Shown: one piece after another, positions 14,434-21,484 of the stretch
Layout: each line of letters opens with the position of its first letter
Numbering within the stretch: position 1 is the first letter of the stretch
NCBI GenBank assembly: GCA_023486985.1
Contig: JAMDEM010000036.1
Location: 1 to 21,568 of the forward strand
From: Bacillota bacterium
GTDB taxonomy: Bacteria > Vulcanimicrobiota > JAMDEM01
DNA: 21,568 nucleotides
Direction of reading: 5' to 3'
Program-made: the position numbers and the translations under genes
The notes under the pieces: model-generated
What the model saw: only the letters and a program-made list of their open reading frames with translations
Databases searched by the model: none
Told to the model about the DNA's origin: nothing

Positions 14434-15657
14434 TAACCTCTGAATCTGCGGCACTTTGACCATGGTGATAATTGCAACAAAAAGGAAGACGATTCCTCCA
14501 ACAAGGATGGCATGGGGCACTCCAAGGTACTGGGCGGCAAATCCGCCGATAAAACTTCCAATCGGCATCATTCCCATGAACATAAGAACATATACACTCA
14601 TTACTCTTCCGCGCAGGTGATCCGGCACCATTGACTGGAGAAGCGTATTTATCGTGGCATTTTGAGATATGATTGCCCATCCGATTATCATAAGAAAAAC
14701 GATTCCAAGATGAAAATTTCTTGTAAATGAAAAGGCTATTACTGCTAAGGGCAGAACTGCATTCCCGGCTGAAACAATCAAACCCTTGCGCTTAAAATTC
14801 CCCATAGCAGCAAGAGAAAGTGCGCCAAAAAGAGCGCCCAAACCCACTGAAGACATAAGGATACCGAATCCATGAGCATCAGTATGAAGAATATCTCTTG
14901 CAAAAGCAGGCATCAGAACCGCATAAGGCATTATGCAGATGGAAGTTGTTGCAACAAGAGTTATCATGGCGGAAACAGTCTTGTCATGTTTTATATAACT
15001 TAAGCCTTCCCTGATATCCTCCCAGACTGTGCCGCTTTTCTTTTCTTTTCCGTCATAGGAAGTTCTTATCATTAACAATCCAATAATAACAGGTATGAAG
15101 CTTATGCCGTTTACAAGGAAACATCCCTCTAATCCCATTTTGCTTATAAGAATACCTGCAATTGCAGGACCTATAACTCTTGCACCGTTGAAAATTGAAG
15201 AATTGAGGGCGATGGCGTTCATGAGGTCTTCTTTTCCCACCATTTCAACAACAAAAGACTGGCGGGTGGGCGTGTCAAAGGCTGCGGCAACACCCATAAA
15301 ACTTGCCAGGATTATCACATGCCATACCTTTACTATCCCGGAGCCCACAAGATATGAAAGAACAAAGGCAAGCAGCATCATTGTAATCTGGGTGAATACC
15401 AGGATTAACCTTTTGTTAAGCCTGTCAGCGATAACGCCGGCAAACAGGGAAAAAATAAGCACAGGAAGTCCTGCGAGGGCACCCACCAGCCCAAGATAAA
15501 AAGGAGAGTTGGTAAGTTTAAGCACGAGCCAACCCTGAGCTACAATCTGCATCCAGCTGCCTATTAGAGATATTAACTGGCCAAACCAGAAAAGGCGGAA
15601 ATTTCTGTGCTTTAGGGCGCTGAAAACCCTGAGAGTGAATTTAATTGCTTCTTCCAA
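14431..15657 (-). CDS. MFS transporter of the MFS_3 / EntS-like exporter group
   Basis: A multi-pass inner-membrane protein of about 408 residues with some 12 hydrophobic segments, normal for the major facilitator superfamily. Group marks are the N-terminal 'RNFRLFWFGQLISLIGSWMQ', the MFS loop motif 'GVIADRLNKR' at 74-83, 'DTPTRQSFVVEMV' and 'NAIALNSSIFNGARVIGPAI'. The family exports siderophores, drugs and other small molecules; the substrate here is unknown. No ATG precedes the conserved start. A TTG at 15657 with GAGGG eight bases upstream is preferred over a TTG at 15663, which is only two bases from GAGGG. The gene is flanked on both sides by family A elements, and its stop codon is the end of copy 2. 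Confidence 0.9.
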   Translation of the reverse strand: MEEAIKFTLRVFSALKHRNFRLFWFGQLISLIGSWMQIVAQGWLVLKLTNSPFYLGLVGALAGLPVLIFSLFAGVIADRLNKRLILVFTQITMMLLAFVLSYLVGSGIVKVWHVIILASFMGVAAAFDTPTRQSFVVEMVGKEDLMNAIALNSSIFNGARVIGPAIAGILISKMGLEGCFLVNGISFIPVIIGLLMIRTSYDGKEKKSGTVWEDIREGLSYIKHDKTVSAMITLVATTSICIMPYAVLMPAFARDILHTDAHGFGILMSSVGLGALFGALSLAAMGNFKRKGLIVSAGNAVLPLAVIAFSFTRNFHLGIVFLMIIGWAIISQNATINTLLQSMVPDHLRGRVMSVYVLMFMGMMPIGSFIGGFAAQYLGVPHAILVGGIVFLFVAIITMVKVPQIQRL

Positions 15658-15670
15658 ATACAAAACCCTC

Positions 15671-15737
15671 TTATTTAGCGATCGAAAACTCTGAAGCTAT
15701 ACTGCGGAGTGTCATGCCGCAAAACAAACTTTGCTTA
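15671..15737. repeat. Nested-palindrome element family A, copy 3
   Basis: Minus reading: TAAGCAAAGTTTGTTTTGCGG, inner ACTC..AG / CT..GAGT hairpin with some mismatches, then GATCGCTAAATAA. It lies just upstream of the MFS start, in the gap after the STAS gene. The mismatches suggest an older copy. Confidence 0.8.
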
Positions 15738-15812
15738 CAAAACAAAGAGCCCCTACCGGAGGCTGCAAGAATAAATTTTCTATATTTAATATACCATTAT
15801 TAAAATTTCAAA

Positions 15813-16172
15813 TCAATAAGCGCCGAGAAATTTATTTATAGCAACATCCTCTGTGTGGTGAATTACAAATAAATCCACAAGATTGGTAAGGTAAAAAAGC
15901 TTGAGAATCTTTGGATTGCAGCACACCAGAGAAAGTGCTCCCTTCTTTTCTGCAAGAATCTTTCTAAGTTCAATCAGCTTAGAAAGTCCTATAGAATCTA
16001 TATACTTGACCCCGTCTAAATTAATGATAATATAAAAATAACCTTTTTCTATTAATTCAACAACATAATTACTTACCGAGGGAGCATTAAATACATCAAC
16101 TTCGCCTTCCACGGTGACGACATTGATTTTCTCAGTTACAGGATTTGAATTGATTTGTGTGCCAGGTTGCAT
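15813..16172 (-). CDS. STAS-domain anti-sigma factor antagonist (SpoIIAA/RsbV-like)
   Basis: A single-domain STAS protein of 119 residues. The sequence 'KYIDSIGLSKLIELRK' contains the DSxGL motif, and Ser60 is at the place of the serine that partner kinases phosphorylate in SpoIIAA and RsbV. When unphosphorylated such proteins bind an anti-sigma factor and free its sigma factor. No kinase/anti-sigma or sigma gene is next to it. The ATG at 16172 has GGGAG five bases upstream and is preferred; ATG 16187 and GTG 16202 are in frame further upstream. A promoter at 16229-16257 fits this start. The MFS gene is 155 bp downstream on the same strand, separated by element A copy 3. Confidence 0.88.
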   Translation of the reverse strand: MQPGTQINSNPVTEKINVVTVEGEVDVFNAPSVSNYVVELIEKGYFYIIINLDGVKYIDSIGLSKLIELRKILAEKKGALSLVCCNPKILKLFYLTNLVDLFVIHHTEDVAINKFLGAY

Positions 16173-16228
16173 TTCTTCTCCCGACATCTCCAACTCTTCC
16201 ACTGGAATTTATTCTAAAGTCTGGAATT

Positions 16229-16257
16229 ATTATACATCTTTATGCAAAATTTAGCAA
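16229..16257 (-). promoter_or_regulatory. Putative promoter of the STAS gene
   Basis: On the minus strand TTGCTA (16257-16252) and TATAAT (16234-16229) are 17 bp apart, roughly 57 bp before the ATG at 16172. Confidence 0.6.
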
Positions 16258-16281
16258 TGATTATCTTCCCAATAAAAAAGC

Positions 16282-16337
16282 AAAGCAAGCTTTGCTACTA
16301 CAATTACAACAAAAGGAGGTGGGAGAGCTTGCTCTCA
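16282..16337. repeat. Palindromic repeat family B, copy 2
   Basis: AAAGCAAGCTTTGC, ACTACAA, an interior with AAAAGGAGG not found in copy 1, then GTGGGAGAG and CTTGCTCTCA. This is the reverse complement of the layout at 1131-1180. GAGAGC/GCTCTC forms the hairpin in both copies. Confidence 0.75.
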
Positions 16338-16387
16338 TCTTAGTCTTATGTAAATATTGCTATCATCTGTGACTCCTGCTGCTTCAA

Positions 16388-16496
16388 CCTCATATCACTA
16401 TGAGGCTTGCCAATTCTTTCAGCTTTACACAGGCATCCCCGGGTAAGAACTCCGTCTTTCGCTCCATCCAGCTGTCTTAACTTCCTTCTCACCCGG
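16388..16496 (-). other. Non-coding segment with two strong stems (possible structured RNA or mobile-element relic)
   Basis: CCTCATA/TATGAGG (16388-16405, loop TCAC) is a perfect 7-bp hairpin. CCGGGTAAGAA (16439-16449) pairs with TTCTCACCCGG (16486-16496) over 11 positions; the single imperfect pair is G-U if read on the minus strand but A-C on the plus strand. No frame gives a recognisable protein. Function unknown. Confidence 0.35.
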
Positions 16497-16593
16497 TCGT
16501 CCTTTTCCCTGAACTACCACTTCTTTGAAAACTTGATAATGAAATAAACCTTAACAAGGGCTGGAACTATCTGATGCCGAAATTAACATTATT

Positions 16594-18744
16594 ATGTTAG
16601 AAGATGCCTCCATATCAACAGCCTCTACATCTGGAATCTTTCAGCCCGGCGGCAGAATCTCGGAAGTTCTTGAAAACTATGAAAACAGGGGCTGCCAGAT
16701 TAAAATGGCTGACTCAGTTCAGCGCTCGCTTCTTGAAGACAAAATTGCAATTATTGAAGCAGGCACGGGAACCGGAAAATCACTTGCCTATCTTATTCCC
16801 TCAGTTCTTCACGCATGGGAAAGCCAGGAGCCTGTGATTATCTCAACCAGAACCATAAATCTGCAGGAACAGTTGTTTTACAAAGACATTCCTGCGGTCA
16901 GGGACATACTTGAAACACCATTTACCGCCTCCATTTTACGAGGCTGGAGAAATTATATCTGCCTTCGCAAATTCCAGAATTTTCATAAATCCCAGGACCG
17001 CATTTTAACAAAGGACGAATACCGGGATTTTCAGGCTATCTCCTTATGGCTTAATTCCTCAAAGGACGGTGCCAGAACCGAGCTTGACTTTGAACCAACA
17101 GAAACCCTATGGAGCAGGCTCTGCGCTGAAAGCGAAGCCTGTCTTTTTTCAAAATGCCATTTTTATCAACCCTGTTATTTTTTCAATGCCCGCCGGGAAG
17201 CGGCAAAATCTCTTGTGCTTGTCATAAACCATGCTCTTTTATTATCTGACTGGAAAATCAGGCAGTTGGACCCTGATTCACCTTCATTCATTATACCGCC
17301 GTATTCACGTCTTGTTATTGACGAAGCTCATCACCTTGAAGATGTGGCAACTGATTTTCTGGGCAAAGAAGTTTCATCATGGGAATTTTACCATCTTATA
17401 AACCAGCTTTATAAAAAAGACGGAAAAGACACCGGGGGATTCCTTGCGCTTCTTCATTCAAAAATAAACAACAGCCGTATCCCTTCTTCAGAAAAACAGC
17501 ACCTGCGTGCCTTCATAGAAGACCCGGTTATAACGGGAATGTTTTCTTTAAAAGAGATAGGCTCTGATTTCTTTACCGAGCTTTTTCAGTGGATAACCGA
17601 ATCTTTTAAAAAAGAAGATAAGATACGGCTTAAAAATAATATCTATGAAAAAAAAGAATGGCTGTTTATCAAAGAAAAAGGCATAAAACTTTTAAAAGCT
17701 CTTGATGAGATTTCAAACCACCTGAAAACATTGGGAAGCCTGATGGCTGGCATACCTTCAATTGATATAGAAGACATTGAAGGCTTGCGGGTTGACATTA
17801 ACAGCCATATTTTAAAAGCCGTGAAAATTTCTGACTGCCTCTCCTTTATAATTGGAGAACCGGATGAATCATTCATATACTGGGTTGAAGCCGAAAGACA
17901 GAGTTCCACAAGATACTGCAGGCTACAGGCTTCTCCCTTAAATGTGTCGGAGCAGTTAAAGATTTTTTTTGAAAACTTAAATTCCGTAATTCTTACTTCT
18001 GCTACCTTAAGCATAAACAAAAATTTTGAATTCCTGAAATCCCGCCTTGGAATTGACCAAATTGAAGGAGAAAGAATTCTTGAGAATCTCCTCCCCTCCC
18101 CTTTCAATTTCAAGGAAAATGTAATGATTTGCCTGCCGGCTGATTCTCCCTATCCTGACAGCGGAGATTATCTCAAAGATATAATGCCCAAAGTTTCTGA
18201 ATTGATGGAATTCACCGAAGGAAGAGCCTTTCTTTTATTTACTTCATATAAAATGCTGGAAGAAGCTTCTTCAATTTTGCAGGAACATAATTTTGAAAAT
18301 GCGGAACTCCTTGTTCAGGGAGATGCCCCAAGGCACAGGCTTTTGCAGAAATTTAAAACAGGTGGCAAGGGAATACTTCTTGGCACTGATTCATTCTGGG
18401 AGGGAGTGGATGTGCCTGGAAAAGCCCTTGAATGTGTGATTGTAATGAAACTGCCATTCAGGGTTCCCACCGACCCCATAGTTGAGGCACGCATAGAAGA
18501 CCTTGAAAAAAAAGGGCACAATTCTTTCAGAAAATACATGCTGCCCCTGGCAATCCTGAAATTCAAACAGGGTTTTGGAAGGCTTATTAGAACCAAGACA
18601 GACCGCGGAGTTATACTTGTATTTGATAAAAGAATAATTGAGAAAAATTATGGAAAATGGTTTATAAATTCCATGCCCCAATGCGCTGTTGCCGCAGGGC
18701 GGTGGAATGAAGTATTTGAAAGGATTAAAAAATTTCTAGGCTAA
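16594..18744 (+). CDS. DinG/XPD-family ATP-dependent DNA helicase with iron-sulfur cluster
   Basis: A 716-residue superfamily 2 helicase. Walker A is 'EAGTGTGKS' at 55-63. The Walker B/DEAH box is 'VIDEAHH' at 241-247. Four cysteines between them (Cys123, 183, 188, 194) have the C...C-x4-C-x5-C spacing of the [4Fe-4S] domain in DinG, so the cluster should be present. Late motifs are 'LGTDSFWEGVDVPG' and 'QGFGRLIRTKTDRGVILVFDKR'. DinG-type enzymes unwind 5'-to-3' and resolve R-loops or structured DNA; whether this is DinG proper or the YoaA branch is not clear. The ATG at 16594 has no evident ribosome site. The frame is open only back to 16555, so the start may be non-canonical or the message poorly translated. 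Length is normal. Confidence 0.92.
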   Translation: MLEDASISTASTSGIFQPGGRISEVLENYENRGCQIKMADSVQRSLLEDKIAIIEAGTGTGKSLAYLIPSVLHAWESQEPVIISTRTINLQEQLFYKDIPAVRDILETPFTASILRGWRNYICLRKFQNFHKSQDRILTKDEYRDFQAISLWLNSSKDGARTELDFEPTETLWSRLCAESEACLFSKCHFYQPCYFFNARREAAKSLVLVINHALLLSDWKIRQLDPDSPSFIIPPYSRLVIDEAHHLEDVATDFLGKEVSSWEFYHLINQLYKKDGKDTGGFLALLHSKINNSRIPSSEKQHLRAFIEDPVITGMFSLKEIGSDFFTELFQWITESFKKEDKIRLKNNIYEKKEWLFIKEKGIKLLKALDEISNHLKTLGSLMAGIPSIDIEDIEGLRVDINSHILKAVKISDCLSFIIGEPDESFIYWVEAERQSSTRYCRLQASPLNVSEQLKIFFENLNSVILTSATLSINKNFEFLKSRLGIDQIEGERILENLLPSPFNFKENVMICLPADSPYPDSGDYLKDIMPKVSELMEFTEGRAFLLFTSYKMLEEASSILQEHNFENAELLVQGDAPRHRLLQKFKTGGKGILLGTDSFWEGVDVPGKALECVIVMKLPFRVPTDPIVEARIEDLEKKGHNSFRKYMLPLAILKFKQGFGRLIRTKTDRGVILVFDKRIIEKNYGKWFINSMPQCAVAAGRWNEVFERIKKFLG

Positions 18745-19067
18745 TTTTGTTTCCATGCATTTTTTTATTTTGTCCTGATTTTTAGCACATAATCCACCGT
18801 TTCCTCTTATACTGCCTCGGCACACGATAAATTTGACCCCTACAAATCTTTTCATACTTCCTGTCGCCCTGCGACGGCGTGAATGACTAACAATTTTTAC
18901 ACCCCACTCTCATCCCGTCCCTCTGAATGGCAAGATTCCCGTCAAATCTTAGTTTTCCACACGAGAAAGTGCAGAAAGTGATAGCACCTTCCTTTTCAAA
19001 TAGGTAAAGGAAAAAACCATTTTCAATGGAATAATTCATCAGTTGTAAAATTTCAGGAGGATGATAG
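18745..19067. other. Intergenic region between helicase and F420-ligase-like genes
   Basis: No gene seen. A GTCGC/GCGAC hairpin (18863-18875) lacks a T-run. Close to the next gene are three consecutive short stems: GTGC/GCAC (18969-18987), CCTTT/AAAGG (18991-19010) and CCATT/AATGG (19017-19029). AGGAGG then lies seven bases before the ATG at 19068. The stems could structure the leader; there is no match to a riboswitch I know. Confidence 0.35.
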
Positions 19068-20264
19068 ATGGGAATTTACGCAGTAATTGTAATAAATATA
19101 ACGGCAATTCTTTATATAGTCTTTGCGGTTTATACCCAAAAACTGGGAGACTGCCAGATAGAACTTGAAACAGGAAAAATTGACAATAAAATCTACACTA
19201 TTATTAACGATAACAGGGCAAAATTTGTATTCCATGTGCCGATTTCCGAAACAGGCAAAAAACAGCTTGCCATGATCATTGACTGCGCCGCAAGGGTTCA
19301 ACCCGAAGGAAGCAAGTACTACGGCTTAAACATTAATGCAAAAGTAAACAACTTAAATAATCCAAGAGATGACGGCTACTTTGAAGCAATTGTCATGAAA
19401 AAAGGATCCTCCATGACCATTCAGATAACTCTTGATATAGAAAGCCCGGGCAGGAATATCAGAGAAGTAATAAACCGGCTGAACGAAATCAAAGTGGACT
19501 TTTTGTATAAATATTACTGCCGTAACCCCATCAAAAATAAGAGGGAAGTAATTCTTCTTGACCCCCGCGATTTTAAAGAAGCAAAACTGTCGGAACTTCC
19601 GCCGCCGGTGCCTGCTCCTGAAGCAAAAATTCCTGCCGACAGCAGGGTTATTCCCGTAAAAACGCCCCTCCTTGTTCCGGGAGATAATCTTTCAAAAATC
19701 ATAAAAGATCTGGCTTCGCCTTTCCTGTCACCGGGCAGTATTGTGGCATTAGCCGAAAGCGCGGTTGCTATAACCCAGGGAAGAATTAAATATGTGGAAG
19801 ATATCGAACCGGGATTTCTGGCAAGAAGGCTCAACAAATTTTTCAATGAGGACAGCAGTTTGTGTTCTGTTTATGGAATGGAAATGGCAATACGCGAAGC
19901 AGGAGCCGTCAGGATACTAATTGCAACAATAACCGGAATACTTGGAAAGCTTATCGGCCGAAGCGGAGATTTTTACAGGGTGGCAGGCAAAGACGTTGCC
20001 ACCATTGATGATGCAACCGGCACAATTCCTCCATTTGACAAATTCGTTGTAATGGGACCAAAAGACCCCGCCGGCGTGGTTCAGAAAATAAAAGAAGATA
20101 CCGGCTTTGATGCAGCTATAGTTGATGTAAATGATTTAAGAAGAGTGGATGTTCTTGCCATAACCGATAAAAAATACAAAAAACTTCTGGAGGAAGCTCT
20201 TGTAGATAACCCCCAGGGCAATGCCTGCCAGCAGACTCCGCTGTTAGTAATAAAGACTGAATGA
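19068..20264 (+). CDS. Membrane-anchored protein with a C-terminal F420-0:gamma-glutamyl ligase-like (CofE-like) domain
   Basis: A 398-residue protein. Residues 4-22 form an N-terminal membrane anchor. Residues about 25-165 form an alpha/beta domain I do not recognise. A Pro-rich linker (about 177-195, 'LPPPVPAPEAKIPA') leads to a domain at 192-392 that matches the CofE fold family: 'KTPLLVPGDNLSKIIKDL', 'SIVALAESAVAITQGR', 'YRVAGKDVATIDDATG' and 'KFVVMGPKDP'. CofE adds glutamate to coenzyme F420-0 using GTP. CofE homologues also occur in organisms without F420, and no other F420 gene is visible, so the reaction here is unknown. AGGAGG is seven bases before the ATG. A strong terminator follows the stop codon, and rplL converges from the other side. 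Confidence 0.85.
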   Translation: MGIYAVIVINITAILYIVFAVYTQKLGDCQIELETGKIDNKIYTIINDNRAKFVFHVPISETGKKQLAMIIDCAARVQPEGSKYYGLNINAKVNNLNNPRDDGYFEAIVMKKGSSMTIQITLDIESPGRNIREVINRLNEIKVDFLYKYYCRNPIKNKREVILLDPRDFKEAKLSELPPPVPAPEAKIPADSRVIPVKTPLLVPGDNLSKIIKDLASPFLSPGSIVALAESAVAITQGRIKYVEDIEPGFLARRLNKFFNEDSSLCSVYGMEMAIREAGAVRILIATITGILGKLIGRSGDFYRVAGKDVATIDDATGTIPPFDKFVVMGPKDPAGVVQKIKEDTGFDAAIVDVNDLRRVDVLAITDKKYKKLLEEALVDNPQGNACQQTPLLVIKTE

Positions 20265-20269
20265 AATGT

Positions 20270-20299
20270 AAAAGGGGCTGTGAAAACACAGCCCCTTTT
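20270..20299. terminator. Bidirectional rho-independent terminator
   Basis: A perfect 13-bp stem AAAAGGGGCTGTG / CACAGCCCCTTTT with an AAAA loop begins five bases after the stop codon of the F420-ligase-like gene. Stem and T/A tails work in both directions, so it can end that gene and the rplJ-rplL transcript. Confidence 0.92.
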
Positions 20300-20326
20300 A
20301 AACTTCATCAATTATCCCGCAGATGC

Positions 20327-20393
20327 TTATTTTGCGATCGAAGATCCCGCAGTTTCGCTGTGGGATGTCATACCGCAAAACAAGATTTGCTTA
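20327..20393. repeat. Nested-palindrome element family A, copy 4
   Basis: Minus reading: TAAGCAAATCTTGTTTTGCGG, inner stem ATCCC.CAG / CTG.GGGAT, then CGATCGCAAAATAA. Its first three bases are the TAA stop codon of rplL. It lies between rplL and the terminator. Confidence 0.82.
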
Positions 20394-20771
20394 CTTTACG
20401 GAGACCTTTGCTCCTTTTTCTTCAAACTTCTTCTTTATTGATTCAGCCTCTTCTTTGGAAACTCCCTCTTTAATCATCTTGGGTGCTGCTTCCACAAGAT
20501 CCTTTGCTTCCTTGAGTCCAAGAGAAGTAACTTCCCTTAAAACTTTAATAACCTGAATCTTATCGGAACCAACTTCACTGAGTTCTACATTAAAGGTAGT
20601 CCTCTCCTCAGCGGCTTCAGCGGCGGCTCCGGGAGCTGCTGCCACCATTGCCACAGGTGCTGCGGCTGAAACTCCAAGCTTCTCCTCCAGCTCTTTTACA
20701 ATTTCTGCAGCTTCAAGTAATGATAAACTGCATATTGCATCAATAAGTTCTTCTTTCGCTATCTTTGCCAT
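20391..20771 (-). CDS. rplL: 50S ribosomal protein L7/L12
   Basis: A 126-residue protein with the L7/L12 layout: an N-terminal dimerisation domain ('ELIDAICSLSLLEAAEIVKELEEKLG'), an Ala-rich hinge (about 35-57), and the C-terminal factor-binding domain ('KIQVIKVLREVTSLGLKEAKDLVEAAP', ending 'KGAKVSVK'). It forms the stalk that recruits translation factors. AGGAGG precedes the ATG. It follows rplJ by 27 bp and shares its leader control. In most bacteria rpoB comes next; here the gene ends against element A copy 4 and a terminator. Confidence 0.98.
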   Translation of the reverse strand: MAKIAKEELIDAICSLSLLEAAEIVKELEEKLGVSAAAPVAMVAAAPGAAAEAAEERTTFNVELSEVGSDKIQVIKVLREVTSLGLKEAKDLVEAAPKMIKEGVSKEEAESIKKKFEEKGAKVSVK

Positions 20772-20798
20772 TATTATTTTCCTCCTTGATTATTTAAA

Positions 20799-21365
20799 TT
20801 AATTTTCTTTTTTGCTGTAAGCATCCAGCAGAGTTGCCATGCTCCTCGAAGGACCATTAAGAATCCCCATTATCCTCTGATGAGGCGCAATGATAAGGCC
20901 AAGAAGCTGCTGCATCAATACAGCCTTTGTAGGCAGGCTTGCCAGTGCCCTGATTTTTCTCGGCTCAAGTATTTCGCCGTCCATGTATGCAACCTTTATG
21001 ACAGGAAGACCTTCTTCGTTTTTTGGGGTCTTCTTGTCTTTTGCGAACTCTATCATTGCCTTCACGGCAGCCACTGGATCATCATAGCCGAAAACCACGG
21101 CTGTGGGGTTGTTAAAGTACGAAGATAAAGTCTCAATACCCATGTCCTTTAAAGCTCTGCCTGCAAGAGTATTTTTTACTATCTTATACTCAGCCTTTTG
21201 CTCTCTGAGCTTTGCCCTGAGAGTGCTTATATCTTTTACAGTAAGACCCTGTTCGGAACCTCTATAATCGGTAATAACTGCAATGCTTGCTTCTTTAAAT
21301 TTTTTCTCTATCTCTACACACACATATTCCTTTCTGATAAGAACTTTTTTATGGGTTATTTTCAA
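20799..21365 (-). CDS. rplJ: 50S ribosomal protein L10
   Basis: L10 anchors L7/L12 dimers on the ribosome. Family marks are 'KEYVCVEIEKKFKEASIAVITDYRG', 'LTVKDISTLRAKLRE', 'YKIVKNTLAGRAL', 'NNPTAVVFGYDDPVAAVK' and 'LASLPTKAVLMQQLLGLIIAPHQRI', given here in short pieces. I take the TTG at 21365 as start (188 residues, 'MKITHKKVLIRKEY'), since GGGAGGTGG lies just before it and inside a longer reading from ATG 21383. Compared with usual L10 there is an extra SEQ triplet between 'YRG' and 'LTV', and a longer loop near 'KKTPKNEEG'. It is the first gene of the rplJ-rplL unit, controlled by the L10 leader upstream. Confidence 0.96.
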   Translation of the reverse strand: MKITHKKVLIRKEYVCVEIEKKFKEASIAVITDYRGSEQGLTVKDISTLRAKLREQKAEYKIVKNTLAGRALKDMGIETLSSYFNNPTAVVFGYDDPVAAVKAMIEFAKDKKTPKNEEGLPVIKVAYMDGEILEPRKIRALASLPTKAVLMQQLLGLIIAPHQRIMGILNGPSRSMATLLDAYSKKEN

Positions 21366-21389
21366 TATTCCACCTCCCTTCATAAAAAA

Positions 21390-21456
21390 TAAGACAAGCT
21401 TGTTTTGCGGGACGAAACTCGCAGCAAAGCTGCAGAGTCTTCAATCGCAAAATTAA
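21390..21456. repeat. Nested-palindrome element family A, copy 5 (inverted), in the rplJ leader
   Basis: Plus-strand reading: TAAGACAAGCTTGTTTTGCGG, inner ACTC.GCAGC / GCTGC.GAGT hairpin, then TCGCAAAATTA. It is inverted relative to the other copies and occupies the leader between the attenuator and the rplJ ribosome site. Confidence 0.8.
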
Positions 21457-21484
21457 AAAAGACTTCCGTAGAAAGACAGAAGTC
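21455..21484 (-). terminator. Attenuator terminator of rplJ-rplL
   Basis: Minus strand: GACTTCTGT / ACGGAAGTC (9-bp stem with one G-U, loop CTTTCT) followed by six T (21460-21455). It lies about 90 bp before the rplJ start and would stop transcription when the leader takes the repressed fold. Confidence 0.85.

Noticed and set aside
20799..21383. ATG start at 21383 for L10
   Set aside because: The extra codons spell the GGGAGGTGG ribosome site, which serves the TTG at 21365.
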